From the NCBI GenBank assembly GCA_002937555.1, contig PTKB01000001.1, forward strand, positions 1 through 40,846: a stretch of 40,846 nt of DNA, read 5' to 3'. Positions 16,495 to 25,058 of this stretch are shown here, piece by piece. The notes under the pieces were generated by a model. That model had not been told where the DNA came from. It saw nothing but the letters and a program-made list of their open reading frames with translations, and searched no databases. The stretch is from Alphaproteobacteria bacterium MarineAlpha10_Bin2. GTDB lineage: Bacteria > Pseudomonadota > Alphaproteobacteria > UBA828. Numbering within the stretch: position 1 is the stretch's first letter; the number at the start of each line of letters is the position of its first letter. The translations under genes and the position numbers were made by a program.

Positions 16495-16524
16495 CCGCCC
16501 GAACGGCGGCGTCAATGATGACGC
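16495..16524 (-). terminator. Two hairpins after clpA (weak terminator candidate)
   Basis: Reading on the minus strand after the clpA stop: first a perfect 6-bp stem GCGTCA/TGACGC with a four-base loop (16509-16524), then CCGCC-GTTCG-GGCGG (16495-16509) followed by AGTTTCC. The short T-run makes an intrinsic terminator possible but weak. Confidence 0.3.
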
Positions 16525-16529
16525 GGTGC

Positions 16530-18860
16530 TTAGCGGACCAGTTCGCCGACCTTCTTGCCGCCGCCCTTTTTTCGGCCCGGCGGCTTGTTGTCGGGTTCGG
16601 GGTCGGGGAAGCTGAAGCTGAGTTTGCCCTCTTTCACATCGACCGCCACGCGCCCGCCGCGCGATATTTTGCCGAACAGTAATTCATCGGCCAGCGGCTT
16701 CTTGACATGCTCCTGAATAACCCGCGTCAGCGGCCGGGCGCCGAACGCCGGGTCGTGGCCTTTCTTGGCGAGCCACGCCTTGGCCGCATCGCTGAGCTCG
16801 ATCTCGACGCCGCGGTCGGCAAGCTGATCTTCCAATTGCATGATGAACTTGTCGACGACCCGTGCCATCACCTCCGGCGGCAGGCTCTTGAAGCCGATGA
16901 CGGCGTCGAGGCGATTGCGGAATTCGGGCGAGAACATGCGTTTGATGGCTTCTTCGTCGTCGCCCGTGCGCTCGCCGCTTTCGAATCCGATCGCCGGCTT
17001 GGCGAGCTCTGACGCGCCTGCATTGGTGGTCATGATCAGAATGACATTGCGGAAATCGACCGTCTTGCCGTTATGGTCGGTAAGTTTGCCGTAATCCATC
17101 ACCTGGAGCAGCACGTTGAAAAGATCGGGATGGGCCTTCTCGATCTCGTCGAGCAGAAGGACGGCATGGGGATGCTGGTCCACGCCGTCGGTCAGTAGGC
17201 CGCCCTGATCGAAACCGACATAGCCCGGCGGCGCGCCGATCAGGCGCGAAATCGAATGGCGCTCCATATATTCGCTCATGTCGAAGCGGATCAGCTCGAT
17301 TGCCAGGGTGTGCGACAGTTGGCGCGCCACTTCGGTCTTGCCGACGCCGGTCGGGCCGGAAAAGAGATAGCAGCCAATCGGCTTATCGGCATCGCGGAGG
17401 CCCGCGCGCGCCAGCTTGATTGCCGCAGCGATCTGGCTCAGCGCCTCTTCCTGGCCGAACACAACTGTGTTCAGATCGCGCTCAAGTGTCTTCAGCGATT
17501 GCTTGTCGCCATGGCTGATATTCTTGGCCGGCACGCGGGCCATCTTGGCGATAATCGTCTCGATGTCCCTGAGCCCGATGGTTTTGCGCTTGCGCCGCTT
17601 CGATTCCGGCTTCAGCCGCTGCGCCGCGCCAACCTCATCGATCACGTCGATGGCCTTGTCGGGCAATTTACGGTCGCTCATATAGCGGCTCGATAATTCG
17701 ACCGCGCCGCGCAGCGCTTCGTTGGTGTAGCGCACGGCGTGAAAATCCTCGTAATAGACTTTGAGGCCGCGCAGGATCTTGACCGTGTCTTCGATTGACG
17801 GCTCCATGATGTCGATCTTTTGGAACCGCCGCACCAGCGCCCGGTCCTTCTCGAAGAAATTGCGGTATTCCTTGTAAGTGGTGGAGCCGATGCAACTGAG
17901 CGTGCCGCTTTGCAGCGCCGGCTTGAGGAGGTTCGACGCGTCCATCGCGCCGCCCGATGTGGCGCCGGCGCCGATTACCGTGTGAATCTCGTCGATAAAG
18001 AGGATTGCGCCATCATGCGATTCCAACTCATCCATCACCGCCTTTACGCGTTCCTCGAAATCGCCGCGGTAGCGCGTGCCGGCTAAGAGCGCGCCCATGT
18101 CGAGAGCGAAAATGGTCGCGCCGTGGAGAACTTCGGGGACCGCGCCTTCGACGATACGGCGCGCCAGGCCCTCCGCGATGGCGGTTTTGCCGACGCCGGC
18201 GTCGCCGACATAGAGCGGATTGTTCTTGGTACGCCGGCACAGAACCTGGATGGTGCGCTCGACTTCGTCCTCGCGCCCGATCAACGGGTCGATCTTGCCG
18301 CTTTCAGCCTTGGCGTTGAGATTGACGCAATAAGCATCGAGCGCCTCGCCGCCGCGCTTGACCTCGGCTTCGCCCATCATTTCTTCGTCGAGACCGGAAA
18401 TCTCGCCGCCTTCGTGCCCATGGCCCGGCACTTTGGCGATGCGGTGGGAAATATAATTCACCGCGTCGAGCCGCGTCATATCCTGCTCTTGCAGGAAATA
18501 GACGGCGTGCGACTCGCGCTCGGTAAAGAGCGCGGCGAGAACGTTGGCGCCCGTCGCTTCGCCGCGGCCCGACGATTGCACATGCAGGACGGCGCGCTGC
18601 AGGACGCGTTGAAAGCCGGTGGTCGGCGCCGCGTCCTCGCCGGACTCGCCGGCCAGGTTATCGAGCTCGTTTTCGACAAAGCTGGTCAGGTCCTGGCGCA
18701 GTCTCTCGACGTCGACGCCGCATGCTTTGAGCACCGCCACCGCATCCAAGTCATCGCACAGCGCCAGCAACAGATGCTCGAGCGTGGCCAGCTCATGTTT
18801 GCGCTCGCTGGCGAGCGCCAAAGCCCGATGCAAGGTTTTTTCAAGTTCCGCCGATAGCAT
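16530..18860 (-). CDS. clpA: ATP-dependent Clp protease ATP-binding subunit ClpA
   Basis: Predicted 776-residue AAA+ unfoldase that feeds substrates, including N-degron proteins handed over by ClpS, to ClpP. In order: two Clp_N repeats (about 1-145, MLSAELEKTLHRALALASER), AAA1 with Walker A GDAGVGKT (about 219-226) and ILFIDEIHT, AAA2 with GPTGVGKT (about 501-508) and VLLLDEIEKAHPD, then the D2 small domain. The C-terminus is a basic Gly/Lys-rich tail (PPGRKKGGGKKVGELVR). The absence of a long coiled-coil middle domain separates it from ClpB. It lies 28 bases downstream of clpS in the same direction. clpP is not in the window. Confidence 0.96.
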   Translation of the reverse strand: MLSAELEKTLHRALALASERKHELATLEHLLLALCDDLDAVAVLKACGVDVERLRQDLTSFVENELDNLAGESGEDAAPTTGFQRVLQRAVLHVQSSGRGEATGANVLAALFTERESHAVYFLQEQDMTRLDAVNYISHRIAKVPGHGHEGGEISGLDEEMMGEAEVKRGGEALDAYCVNLNAKAESGKIDPLIGREDEVERTIQVLCRRTKNNPLYVGDAGVGKTAIAEGLARRIVEGAVPEVLHGATIFALDMGALLAGTRYRGDFEERVKAVMDELESHDGAILFIDEIHTVIGAGATSGGAMDASNLLKPALQSGTLSCIGSTTYKEYRNFFEKDRALVRRFQKIDIMEPSIEDTVKILRGLKVYYEDFHAVRYTNEALRGAVELSSRYMSDRKLPDKAIDVIDEVGAAQRLKPESKRRKRKTIGLRDIETIIAKMARVPAKNISHGDKQSLKTLERDLNTVVFGQEEALSQIAAAIKLARAGLRDADKPIGCYLFSGPTGVGKTEVARQLSHTLAIELIRFDMSEYMERHSISRLIGAPPGYVGFDQGGLLTDGVDQHPHAVLLLDEIEKAHPDLFNVLLQVMDYGKLTDHNGKTVDFRNVILIMTTNAGASELAKPAIGFESGERTGDDEEAIKRMFSPEFRNRLDAVIGFKSLPPEVMARVVDKFIMQLEDQLADRGVEIELSDAAKAWLAKKGHDPAFGARPLTRVIQEHVKKPLADELLFGKISRGGRVAVDVKEGKLSFSFPDPEPDNKPPGRKKGGGKKVGELVR

Positions 18861-18888
18861 GTATGTGCCGCCTTAATCCTCAGTCAGG

Positions 18889-19215
18889 TTAATCTTTTTC
18901 CATGGTGCATTGCAGAGGATGCTCATTGCGCTTTGCAAAATCCACCACTTGCGTCACCTTGGTCTCGGCCACTTCGAAGGGATAAACGCCGCAGACGCCG
19001 ACACCGCGCCGGTGCACATGCATCATAACCTCCGTCGCCTTTTCCTGGCCCATCCCGAATATTCGCATCAGGACCACGATCACAAATTCCATCGGCGTAT
19101 AATCGTCGTTGAGCAGCAGGACCTTGTACATGGATGGCTTCTTGGTCTCGGGCTTGGTCCGGGTCAAGACCCCGGTATCTTCGCCCGGTCTGCCGATTTT
19201 CCGCTTGTCCGTCAT
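18889..19215 (-). CDS. clpS: ATP-dependent Clp protease adaptor ClpS
   Basis: Predicted 108-residue adaptor that binds N-end-rule substrates and delivers them to ClpA. The flexible N-terminus (about 1-28) precedes the core: YKVLLLNDDYTPMEFVIVVL, FGMGQEKATEVMMHVHRRG, GVCGVYPFEVAETKVTQV. The NDDYTPM segment and the His-rich helix line the N-degron pocket. It sits directly upstream of clpA. Full length for the family. Confidence 0.96.
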   Translation of the reverse strand: MTDKRKIGRPGEDTGVLTRTKPETKKPSMYKVLLLNDDYTPMEFVIVVLMRIFGMGQEKATEVMMHVHRRGVGVCGVYPFEVAETKVTQVVDFAKRNEHPLQCTMEKD

Positions 19216-19393
19216 ACCCGTTTCATTATCCGCAGTCTGATAGAACCTTAAAGCGAACTATAACACAGCTCTACCAGCCCTTGGCCATATGGAGTCGCGG
19301 CGCCCGCCAAACAAGCAGACGGACAGGAGGACGGCAGCAAGAAGGCGCCGCCAGCGCATCCGGCGGAGCCTGTCAGTTTGTCGTTTGGGATTG

Positions 19394-19816
19394 CTAGCCG
19401 ACGATATCGGTCTCGGCAAAGAAATAGGCTATTTCGATGGCAGCGTTTTCAGGCGAATCCGAACCATGCACGGAATTGGCTTCGACGGATTCGCCAAAGT
19501 CCTTACGGATCGTTCCGTCATCTGCGTTTGCCGGATTCGTCGCACCCATGACTTCGCGGTTCCGCGCTATGGCGTTCTCGCCTTCCAGCACCTGGGCGAC
19601 GATCGGGCCAGAGATCATATAGGTGCAAAGATCGCCGTAAAACGCGCGTTCTGCATGAACCGCGTAAAATTGCTGCGCCTGTTCCGCGGTCAGCCGCAGG
19701 CGGCGCTGGGCGACAATGCTGAGGCCCGAGTCCTCAAAACGCTGGTTGATCGCGCCTGTCAGATTGCGCCGGGTCGCGTCCGGCTTGAGGATGGAAAGCG
19801 TTCTCTCGACCGCCAT
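19394..19816 (-). CDS. ndk: Nucleoside diphosphate kinase
   Basis: Predicted 140-residue enzyme that moves the gamma-phosphate between nucleoside triphosphates and diphosphates through a phospho-His. Start MAVERTLSILKPDATRRN, then YAVHAERAFYGDL, VMGATNPANADDGTIRKDF and the active-site NSVHGSDSPE with H117. Length and all active-site residues are normal. It has its own good promoter (TTGAAG, 17 bases, TATAAC) and a GGGAG ribosome site. The 178 bases between it and clpS hold only a GC-rich hairpin and no gene. Confidence 0.97.
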   Translation of the reverse strand: MAVERTLSILKPDATRRNLTGAINQRFEDSGLSIVAQRRLRLTAEQAQQFYAVHAERAFYGDLCTYMISGPIVAQVLEGENAIARNREVMGATNPANADDGTIRKDFGESVEANSVHGSDSPENAAIEIAYFFAETDIVG

Positions 19817-19846
19817 GTGGAAAACTCCCGAAATTTAAGATGGCGC

Positions 19847-19875
19847 GTTATAGACGCTTCGCTCACGGGCTTCAA
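19847..19875 (-). promoter_or_regulatory. Promoter of ndk
   Basis: On the minus strand TTGAAG (19875-19870) and TATAAC (19852-19847) are separated by 17 bases. This would start RNA about 24 bases before the ndk ATG. Confidence 0.6.
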
Positions 19876-19913
19876 CCGGCCATTCCGGCCGCGCGTGAAG
19901 CGGCTATTCGGTC

Positions 19914-20375
19914 TCAGCCAAGCTTCTCCCAGCGCCCGCCTTCGCCCTGCTGCCAGTAGTTCACGCTATGTGCCTCGGCCTTGCGCCGCTTCCAGCGCTG
20001 GCGCGCCGCTTGGAGCGCCGAATCATCACGGCCGTCGAACATGTCGAGATAGCGCGAGACGCCGTCTAAAAATACCGGCTCGACGCCGTCGATTGTCACC
20101 ACGACGTCGGCGCCATTCTCGTTCGCGGTGACATCGGCGGATTCGCTCGTCAGGTAAATCGGTTGCATATCGGCATCGCCGTCGCCGGGGCCGCCATGGG
20201 GCAGAAACGATGCCGGGTCGAAGGTCCAGAGCGCCGCATTGAGGGCTTCCATTCGCGCCTCCGAAGCGCCGACCACGCGCACACGGTGGCCGGCGTCCAA
20301 CACTTTTTGCAATAGCTTTGGAAGCGCGCTTTCCAACGCGCTCGTGCGCAACTGATAGAAATCGACTTCGGCCAT
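19914..20375 (-). CDS. holC: DNA polymerase III subunit chi
   Basis: Predicted 153-residue chi subunit, which links the clamp loader to single-strand-binding protein. Family landmarks: MAEVDFYQLRTSALESALPK, LLQKVLDAGHRVRVVGAS, ALNAALWTFDPASFLPHGG and IYLTSESADVTANENG, with a basic C-terminal helix AARQRWKRRKAEAH. The open frame continues into pepA, but the ATG at 20375 gives the standard N-terminus and has GGCGGGAGAG just upstream. It is 23 bases after pepA, in the usual alphaproteobacterial pepA-holC order. Confidence 0.92.
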   Translation of the reverse strand: MAEVDFYQLRTSALESALPKLLQKVLDAGHRVRVVGASEARMEALNAALWTFDPASFLPHGGPGDGDADMQPIYLTSESADVTANENGADVVVTIDGVEPVFLDGVSRYLDMFDGRDDSALQAARQRWKRRKAEAHSVNYWQQGEGGRWEKLG

Positions 20376-20398
20376 CTCTCCCGCCTCCGGCCGGTGTC

Positions 20399-21901
20399 TC
20401 AGCTTTCGTAATAGTCCGCCACCAGCTTGTCCAAGAGGCGCACGCCGAAGCCTGACGCGCCTTTCGGCACCGTCGGGCTGTCGCCGCGCTTCATCCACGC
20501 CATGCCGGCAATATCGAGATGCGCCCAGGGCGTGTCGGCGACGAAGCGCTCCAACAGTTGCGCCGCAGTGATGCTGCCCGCTTCGCGCCCCTTGCCGACA
20601 TTTTTCATGTCGGCGATTTCGGAATTGATGTCCTTGTCGTAGCGGCTGCCGAGCGGCATGCGCCAGAGCTCTTCACCCGAGGCCTTGCCGGCAGCGAGAA
20701 GGCGCTCGGCCAATTCGTCATTGTTGCTAAAGAGGCCTGCCTGATAAGTGCCGAGGCTGACGATAATCGCCCCGGTGAGGGTGGCGAGATCGACCATGAA
20801 TTTGGGCTTGAAGGTCTTTTGCGTGTACCAGAGCGCATCCGACAGTACCAATCTGCCTTCCGCGTCGGTGTTGATCACTTCGATCGTCTGGCCCGACATG
20901 GTGGTTACCACATCGCCCGGCCGTTGCGCGTTGCCGTCCGGCATGTTTTCCACCAGGCCGACCACGCCGAGGGCATTTGTGCGCGCCTTGCGCCCGGCCA
21001 GGGCTTTCATCAGGCCGATCACCGCACCGGCGCCGGCCATGTCGTATTTCATTTCCTCCATGCCGCCCGAGGGCTTGATGGAGATGCCGCCGGTATCGAA
21101 GGTGACGCCCTTGCCGACGAAAGCGATCGGCGGCTCGTCGGTGTTGGGCGATCCGTTCCAGCGCATGACAGCGATGAAGGAATCGCGCCGGCTGCCCTGC
21201 CCGACGCCTAACAGAGCGCCCATGCCGAGTTCGTGCATGCGCTCTTCATGCAGCACTTCGACATCGATGCCGTTGGCCGCCAGAGCTTTGATGTCCTCGA
21301 CGATGGCCGCCGGGTATTTCACGTTGCTCGGCTCCGACACCAGATCGCGGGTCATGTAAACGCCGTCGCCGACACGCTGGCGCGGCTCGGCGGCGGCTTT
21401 CGCCGCTTCGGCGCTTTCAGACATGATCGCCAAACTCTCCAACGTCGGCTTGTCCTCTTCCTTTTGCTTGGTGCGGTATTTGTCGAAGCGGTAGGCGGCC
21501 AGGCGCGCGCCAAATGCTGCTTCGGCGACCATCTCCGTGACGCCCAACGGGCTTGCCGCAAGGGCATCAACCACGAGCGCGGCTTCGGTTTCGCCGAATT
21601 TATTGAGGGCGCTGACCACGCGGCCGCCAAGCGCCTGCATTTGCAATGCGTCGATGTCCTCCACCTTGCCGAGGCCGACAAGGAGCACCCGGTTAACCGT
21701 CAGCCCGGCGGGCGCGTTGAGCGCCAGGAGGCTGTTTTTCTTGCCCGAGAATCTTGCGCTAGCGGAAATCGCTTTGGCGAGCGCGCCCGACATCCGCCCG
21801 TCAAAATCCGTGGCGCTCGGTGTCAGGCCGCCCTCCGCCAGAATGCCCACAATGAGCGTGCCGGTCTCGGGCACGGAGATTTCGGAATAGCCGATCTTCA
21901 T
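20399..21901 (-). CDS. pepA: Leucyl aminopeptidase (cytosol aminopeptidase, M17)
   Basis: Predicted 500-residue two-metal aminopeptidase that trims N-terminal residues from peptides in the cytoplasm; in some bacteria PepA also binds DNA. The N-terminal macro-like domain (about 1-165) is followed by the catalytic domain with AFVGKGVTFDTGGISIKPSG, MKYDMAGAGAVIG and the M17 signature NTDAEGRLVL; ATLTGAIIVSLG follows. Metal ligands (Lys, Asp, Asp, Asp, Glu) are present in these motifs. Full length. The ATG at 21901 begins MKIGYSEISVPETG. Upstream the divergent methyltransferase starts about 190 bases away. Confidence 0.96.
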   Translation of the reverse strand: MKIGYSEISVPETGTLIVGILAEGGLTPSATDFDGRMSGALAKAISASARFSGKKNSLLALNAPAGLTVNRVLLVGLGKVEDIDALQMQALGGRVVSALNKFGETEAALVVDALAASPLGVTEMVAEAAFGARLAAYRFDKYRTKQKEEDKPTLESLAIMSESAEAAKAAAEPRQRVGDGVYMTRDLVSEPSNVKYPAAIVEDIKALAANGIDVEVLHEERMHELGMGALLGVGQGSRRDSFIAVMRWNGSPNTDEPPIAFVGKGVTFDTGGISIKPSGGMEEMKYDMAGAGAVIGLMKALAGRKARTNALGVVGLVENMPDGNAQRPGDVVTTMSGQTIEVINTDAEGRLVLSDALWYTQKTFKPKFMVDLATLTGAIIVSLGTYQAGLFSNNDELAERLLAAGKASGEELWRMPLGSRYDKDINSEIADMKNVGKGREAGSITAAQLLERFVADTPWAHLDIAGMAWMKRGDSPTVPKGASGFGVRLLDKLVADYYES

Positions 21902-22092
21902 GGCAGCCTCGTCGCTGATTTATTGCCTAGCGCACCCGCCCTTTGCGGCCGGCGTGTGAACCTATACCGCGTGGCCTGATTGGTGAAGCCGCATTCGCGG
22001 ACGGGCGGTTGGACTGTGCCGGTATTCGCAATTGGCGGACTGATCGCCTATGCTCGCCGCTCCAACGAATTGCCGGTGCCGGTGGCAGAGCG

Positions 22093-22773
22093 ATGACCGA
22101 TTCCAGTTCCCACGACTCCCAATTTCGCACCGCGTGGCATGGCTATTACAGCGAAAAACGCATCACCCATCAGTGGCTTCAGGTCGCGCTGTTGCAGGAG
22201 CTTCCGGTTCGTAGCGTGCTGGAGATCGGCCCGTATCTCGGATTGGTGACGGCCATGTTGGCAAGCGCCGGCTACAATGTCACGACCCTCGACATCGAAG
22301 CGCAATCGCAAGGAATCGGCTCGAAGCACCATATCCAGGCGGATATCCGCGACGTCGACCCCGAAGCGATTCAGGGCTTCGACGTCATTCTCTGTTGCGA
22401 AACGTTGGAGCATATCCATTGGCAGAAGCTCGATTTAGTGTTGCGGCGGCTCGCCGCAGCAGGCGCTCCTTGGCTCATCATTTCCGTGCCCTATGAAGGC
22501 TTGCAATTCGCCTTTGAGCTCTATGTCAACCGCCAGCGCTGGCGCCGGCGCAGCCATTTTCGCAAGTTCCGATTCCTGAAGCGCTTTTTCATCCGCAGCG
22601 AGACCGAATGGGAAGCCCATAAATGGGAGATCGGCTATCGCGGCCACAGCTTGAAAGCCTTCGTAGGAAAGCTCGAGCACGCCGGCTTTCAGATCGCGCA
22701 GCGCGAATTTACCAGCGGCTGCCGCTCGGTGTTTCTTGTGTGCCGTAACAGAGGCGCGCCGTCGCCTTCCTGA
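22093..22773 (+). CDS. SAM-dependent methyltransferase (class I)
   Basis: Predicted 226-residue protein with a Rossmann methyltransferase core. Motif I is VLEIGPYLGLVTAML, followed by the acidic strand end TTLDIEA that binds the ribose, then DVILCCETLEHIHW (motif with a His, as in Methyltransf_11/23). A basic stretch, RQRWRRRSHFRKFRFLKRF, follows in the C-terminal half and may contact a polar substrate or membrane. The substrate is unknown. The frame is open 50 codons upstream, but the ATG at 22093 leads directly into the domain. It lies 51 bases upstream of lptF. Confidence 0.82.
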   Translation: MTDSSSHDSQFRTAWHGYYSEKRITHQWLQVALLQELPVRSVLEIGPYLGLVTAMLASAGYNVTTLDIEAQSQGIGSKHHIQADIRDVDPEAIQGFDVILCCETLEHIHWQKLDLVLRRLAAAGAPWLIISVPYEGLQFAFELYVNRQRWRRRSHFRKFRFLKRFFIRSETEWEAHKWEIGYRGHSLKAFVGKLEHAGFQIAQREFTSGCRSVFLVCRNRGAPSPS

Positions 22774-22788
22774 AGCCCGCCATGCGCC

Positions 22789-22818
22789 GCGACAAACTAA
22801 GCATCTGACCGCTATAAT
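22789..22818 (+). promoter_or_regulatory. Promoter placing the RNA start at the lptF ATG
   Basis: GCGACA (22789-22794), an 18-base spacer and a perfect TATAAT (22813-22818). Only six bases separate the -10 box from the ATG, and no Shine-Dalgarno is visible. This fits a leaderless lptF mRNA. Confidence 0.45.
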
Positions 22819-22824
22819 AGGCCT

Positions 22825-23937
22825 ATGCAACGTCACCAACGCTACATCTTGCGTCAACTCCTCGGACCTTTTGTGCTGATTACCGTCGGTTTGACCGCGG
22901 TGATCTGGCTTACCCAGTCGCTGCGCTTCATCGATATGATCGTGAACAAGGGTCTAAGCTTGAGCGCGTTTCTCTATTTTTCCATGCTGTTGCTGCCGAC
23001 CTTTCTCGGCGTCATTCTGCCGATCGCCCTGTTTAGCGCGATTCTCTTTACATACAACAAGCTGGTGATCGACAGCGAGGTGGTGTCGCTGCGCACCGCC
23101 GGCCTTGGGCCCTGGTCGCTGGCGACGCCGGCGGTCACGCTCGCGACCTTCGTCTGCGTGGTGGTCTATGCGATCAATCTCTATTTCATTCCTGCCAGCT
23201 ACCGCGAATTCAAGAGCCGCCAGTTCATCGCTCGCGCCGATTTCTCCTCCGTGCTGCTGCAGGAGGGCGTGTTTACCAATCTGGTTGAGGATGTCACCGT
23301 CTATGTGCGGGCACGCGATTCGCGCGGCCAATTGCAAGGCATTTTCGTGCATGACAGCCGGGTGCCCGCCGAGCCGGTGACGATGATGGCCGAACGCGGC
23401 GCCCTGGTGAGAACCGAGCAGGGGCCGCGCTTCGTCCTTCTGAACGGCAACCGCCAGGAAATCAACAAATCACGCGGCCAGCTCTCGCTGCTGTATTTCG
23501 ACAGCTATGCCCTCGATCTCGGCCAATTCACCGAGGACCCGGCCAACCGCTGGCGCGAGCCGCGTGAACGCTATCTGCACGAGTTGCTCAACCCAACCGA
23601 AGGCTATGACGATCAGCGCAACCTCGGCAAGTTCTGGGCCGAAGCGCATCAGCGCATCGTGTCGCCGCTTTTCGCGTTCGCGCTCACCGCCATCGCGCTC
23701 GCCACCCTATTGGGAGGCCAACTAAACCGGCGCGGCCAGTGGCGGCGTATCCTGGTCGGAATCGCCGCCGCGTTCGTGTTCGAAGCGATCGGACTCGGTC
23801 TCGTGAACGCGGTTTCAAAAACGCAAAGCCTGGCCCCGTTGATGTATGTCAATGTGGTGCTCACCTTGAGCATTGCCCTCTATTTCATACGCAGTCGATT
23901 GCGCAGCCGGCGCGTCGGGCCAGCGCCGGCGGCTTAG
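22825..23937 (+). CDS. lptF: LPS export ABC transporter permease LptF
   Basis: Predicted 370-residue inner-membrane permease that, with LptG and the LptB ATPase, extracts lipopolysaccharide and drives it onto the LptC-A-D bridge. Three N-terminal membrane segments (about 12-38, 50-75, 95-120), a periplasmic beta-jellyroll domain (about 125-270), and three C-terminal membrane segments. Typical motifs are RYILRQLLGPFVLITVGLTA, LRFIDMIVNKG and YNKLVIDSEVVSLRTAGLG, the LptB-coupling helix. lptG follows after 16 bases. See the promoter entry for the leaderless start. Confidence 0.94.
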   Translation: MQRHQRYILRQLLGPFVLITVGLTAVIWLTQSLRFIDMIVNKGLSLSAFLYFSMLLLPTFLGVILPIALFSAILFTYNKLVIDSEVVSLRTAGLGPWSLATPAVTLATFVCVVVYAINLYFIPASYREFKSRQFIARADFSSVLLQEGVFTNLVEDVTVYVRARDSRGQLQGIFVHDSRVPAEPVTMMAERGALVRTEQGPRFVLLNGNRQEINKSRGQLSLLYFDSYALDLGQFTEDPANRWREPRERYLHELLNPTEGYDDQRNLGKFWAEAHQRIVSPLFAFALTAIALATLLGGQLNRRGQWRRILVGIAAAFVFEAIGLGLVNAVSKTQSLAPLMYVNVVLTLSIALYFIRSRLRSRRVGPAPAA

Positions 23938-23953
23938 GAAAACCGCACCCGCC

Positions 23954-25054
23954 ATGCGCCTCTCTTGGACATTTTCCTTCTATATCAGCCGGCAATTTCT
24001 GGTCGGCGTGGGGATGGTGTTCTTGATCTTCGTCGCCACGATATTCGTCTTTGACGCGGTCGAGATGATGCGCCGCGGCTCGGGACCCGACCGCGAACTG
24101 GCGACGCTCGGCATTCTTCTGCAAATGGCGATGCTCCGCGTCCCCTTCATGGCGCAAAAGATCCTTCCCTTCGCCGCCCTGGTGGCGGGACTTTGGACAT
24201 TCGCCCGGATGACCCGCACGCAGGAACTCGTGGTGGCGCGCTCCGCTGGCGTGTCGGTGTGGCAATTCCTCCTGCCAAACCTGTTGCTCGCCTTGATGCT
24301 CGGAATTTTCGTGATGACCGTATTCAACCCTTTATCGGCGGTCATGGTGTCGCGCTACGAGCAAATGGACGCCAAATATCTGCGCGGAAAATCGAGTCTG
24401 CTAGCGCTGTCGCCTTCGGGAATTTGGCTGCGCCAAAGCGATGGCGGTAATCAATCGGTGATTCACGCGCAGCGCCTCAGCCAGGAAGACCTGACGCTGC
24501 ATGACGTCATTATTTTCCAATATCAAGAGAACGACCAATTCGTCGGGCGCATCGACGCGAGCCAGGCCCATTTGGAGGAAGGCCGGTGGGAATTGAAAGA
24601 CGCCGTGTTGACCGGACCGGACCGGCCGGCCCAGTTCAAAGACACCTACGACGTGCCGACGGATCTTACGTTCAATCAAATCGAGGACAGTTTCGCACCG
24701 CCGGAGACCCTATCGTTTTGGGCCCTGCCGGCCTTCATCGAAGTGCTCGAAGCCTCTGGATTTTCCGCCGTGCGCCACCGTCTTTATTGGCACTCACTGT
24801 TGTCGGGGCCGCTGCTGCTATGCGCGATGGTTCTGATTGCTGCGACCTTCTCGCTACGGTTTTCGCGCGGCGGCGGCACCTGGATTTTGATCGCCGCAGG
24901 TGTCCTGGCCGGCTTCGTGCTTTATTTCGTTTCCGATCTTGTGCTGGCGCTCGGCCTCTCGGGAAAGATTCCGCCGGTGCTTGCCGCCTGGACACCTGCC
25001 GGCGTGTTTACGTTGATCGGCGTCGCCAGCCTGTTTCACATGGAAGACGGCTAG
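23954..25054 (+). CDS. lptG: LPS export ABC transporter permease LptG
   Basis: Predicted 366-residue second permease of the LptB2FG complex. Topology mirrors LptF: three membrane segments, a periplasmic domain, three more segments. Markers are FYISRQFLVGVGMVFLIF, DAVEMMRRG, FAALVAGLWTFARMTRTQEL and VVARSAGVSVWQFLLP. An upstream in-frame ATG at 23873 overlaps lptF, but the one at 23954 gives the standard N-terminus MRLSWTFSFYISRQF. lptD begins five bases after its stop, so lptF-lptG-lptD form an operon. Confidence 0.94.
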   Translation: MRLSWTFSFYISRQFLVGVGMVFLIFVATIFVFDAVEMMRRGSGPDRELATLGILLQMAMLRVPFMAQKILPFAALVAGLWTFARMTRTQELVVARSAGVSVWQFLLPNLLLALMLGIFVMTVFNPLSAVMVSRYEQMDAKYLRGKSSLLALSPSGIWLRQSDGGNQSVIHAQRLSQEDLTLHDVIIFQYQENDQFVGRIDASQAHLEEGRWELKDAVLTGPDRPAQFKDTYDVPTDLTFNQIEDSFAPPETLSFWALPAFIEVLEASGFSAVRHRLYWHSLLSGPLLLCAMVLIAATFSLRFSRGGGTWILIAAGVLAGFVLYFVSDLVLALGLSGKIPPVLAAWTPAGVFTLIGVASLFHMEDG

Positions 25055-25058
25055 GCGC

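Noticed and set aside
18123..18857. Long plus-strand frame opposite clpA
   Set aside because: Antisense shadow; clpA is unambiguous on the minus strand.
20376..20498. Extended N-terminus of HolC overlapping pepA
   Set aside because: It reads as a shadow of the pepA 3' end; ATG 20375 begins at the family's usual MAEVDFYQL.
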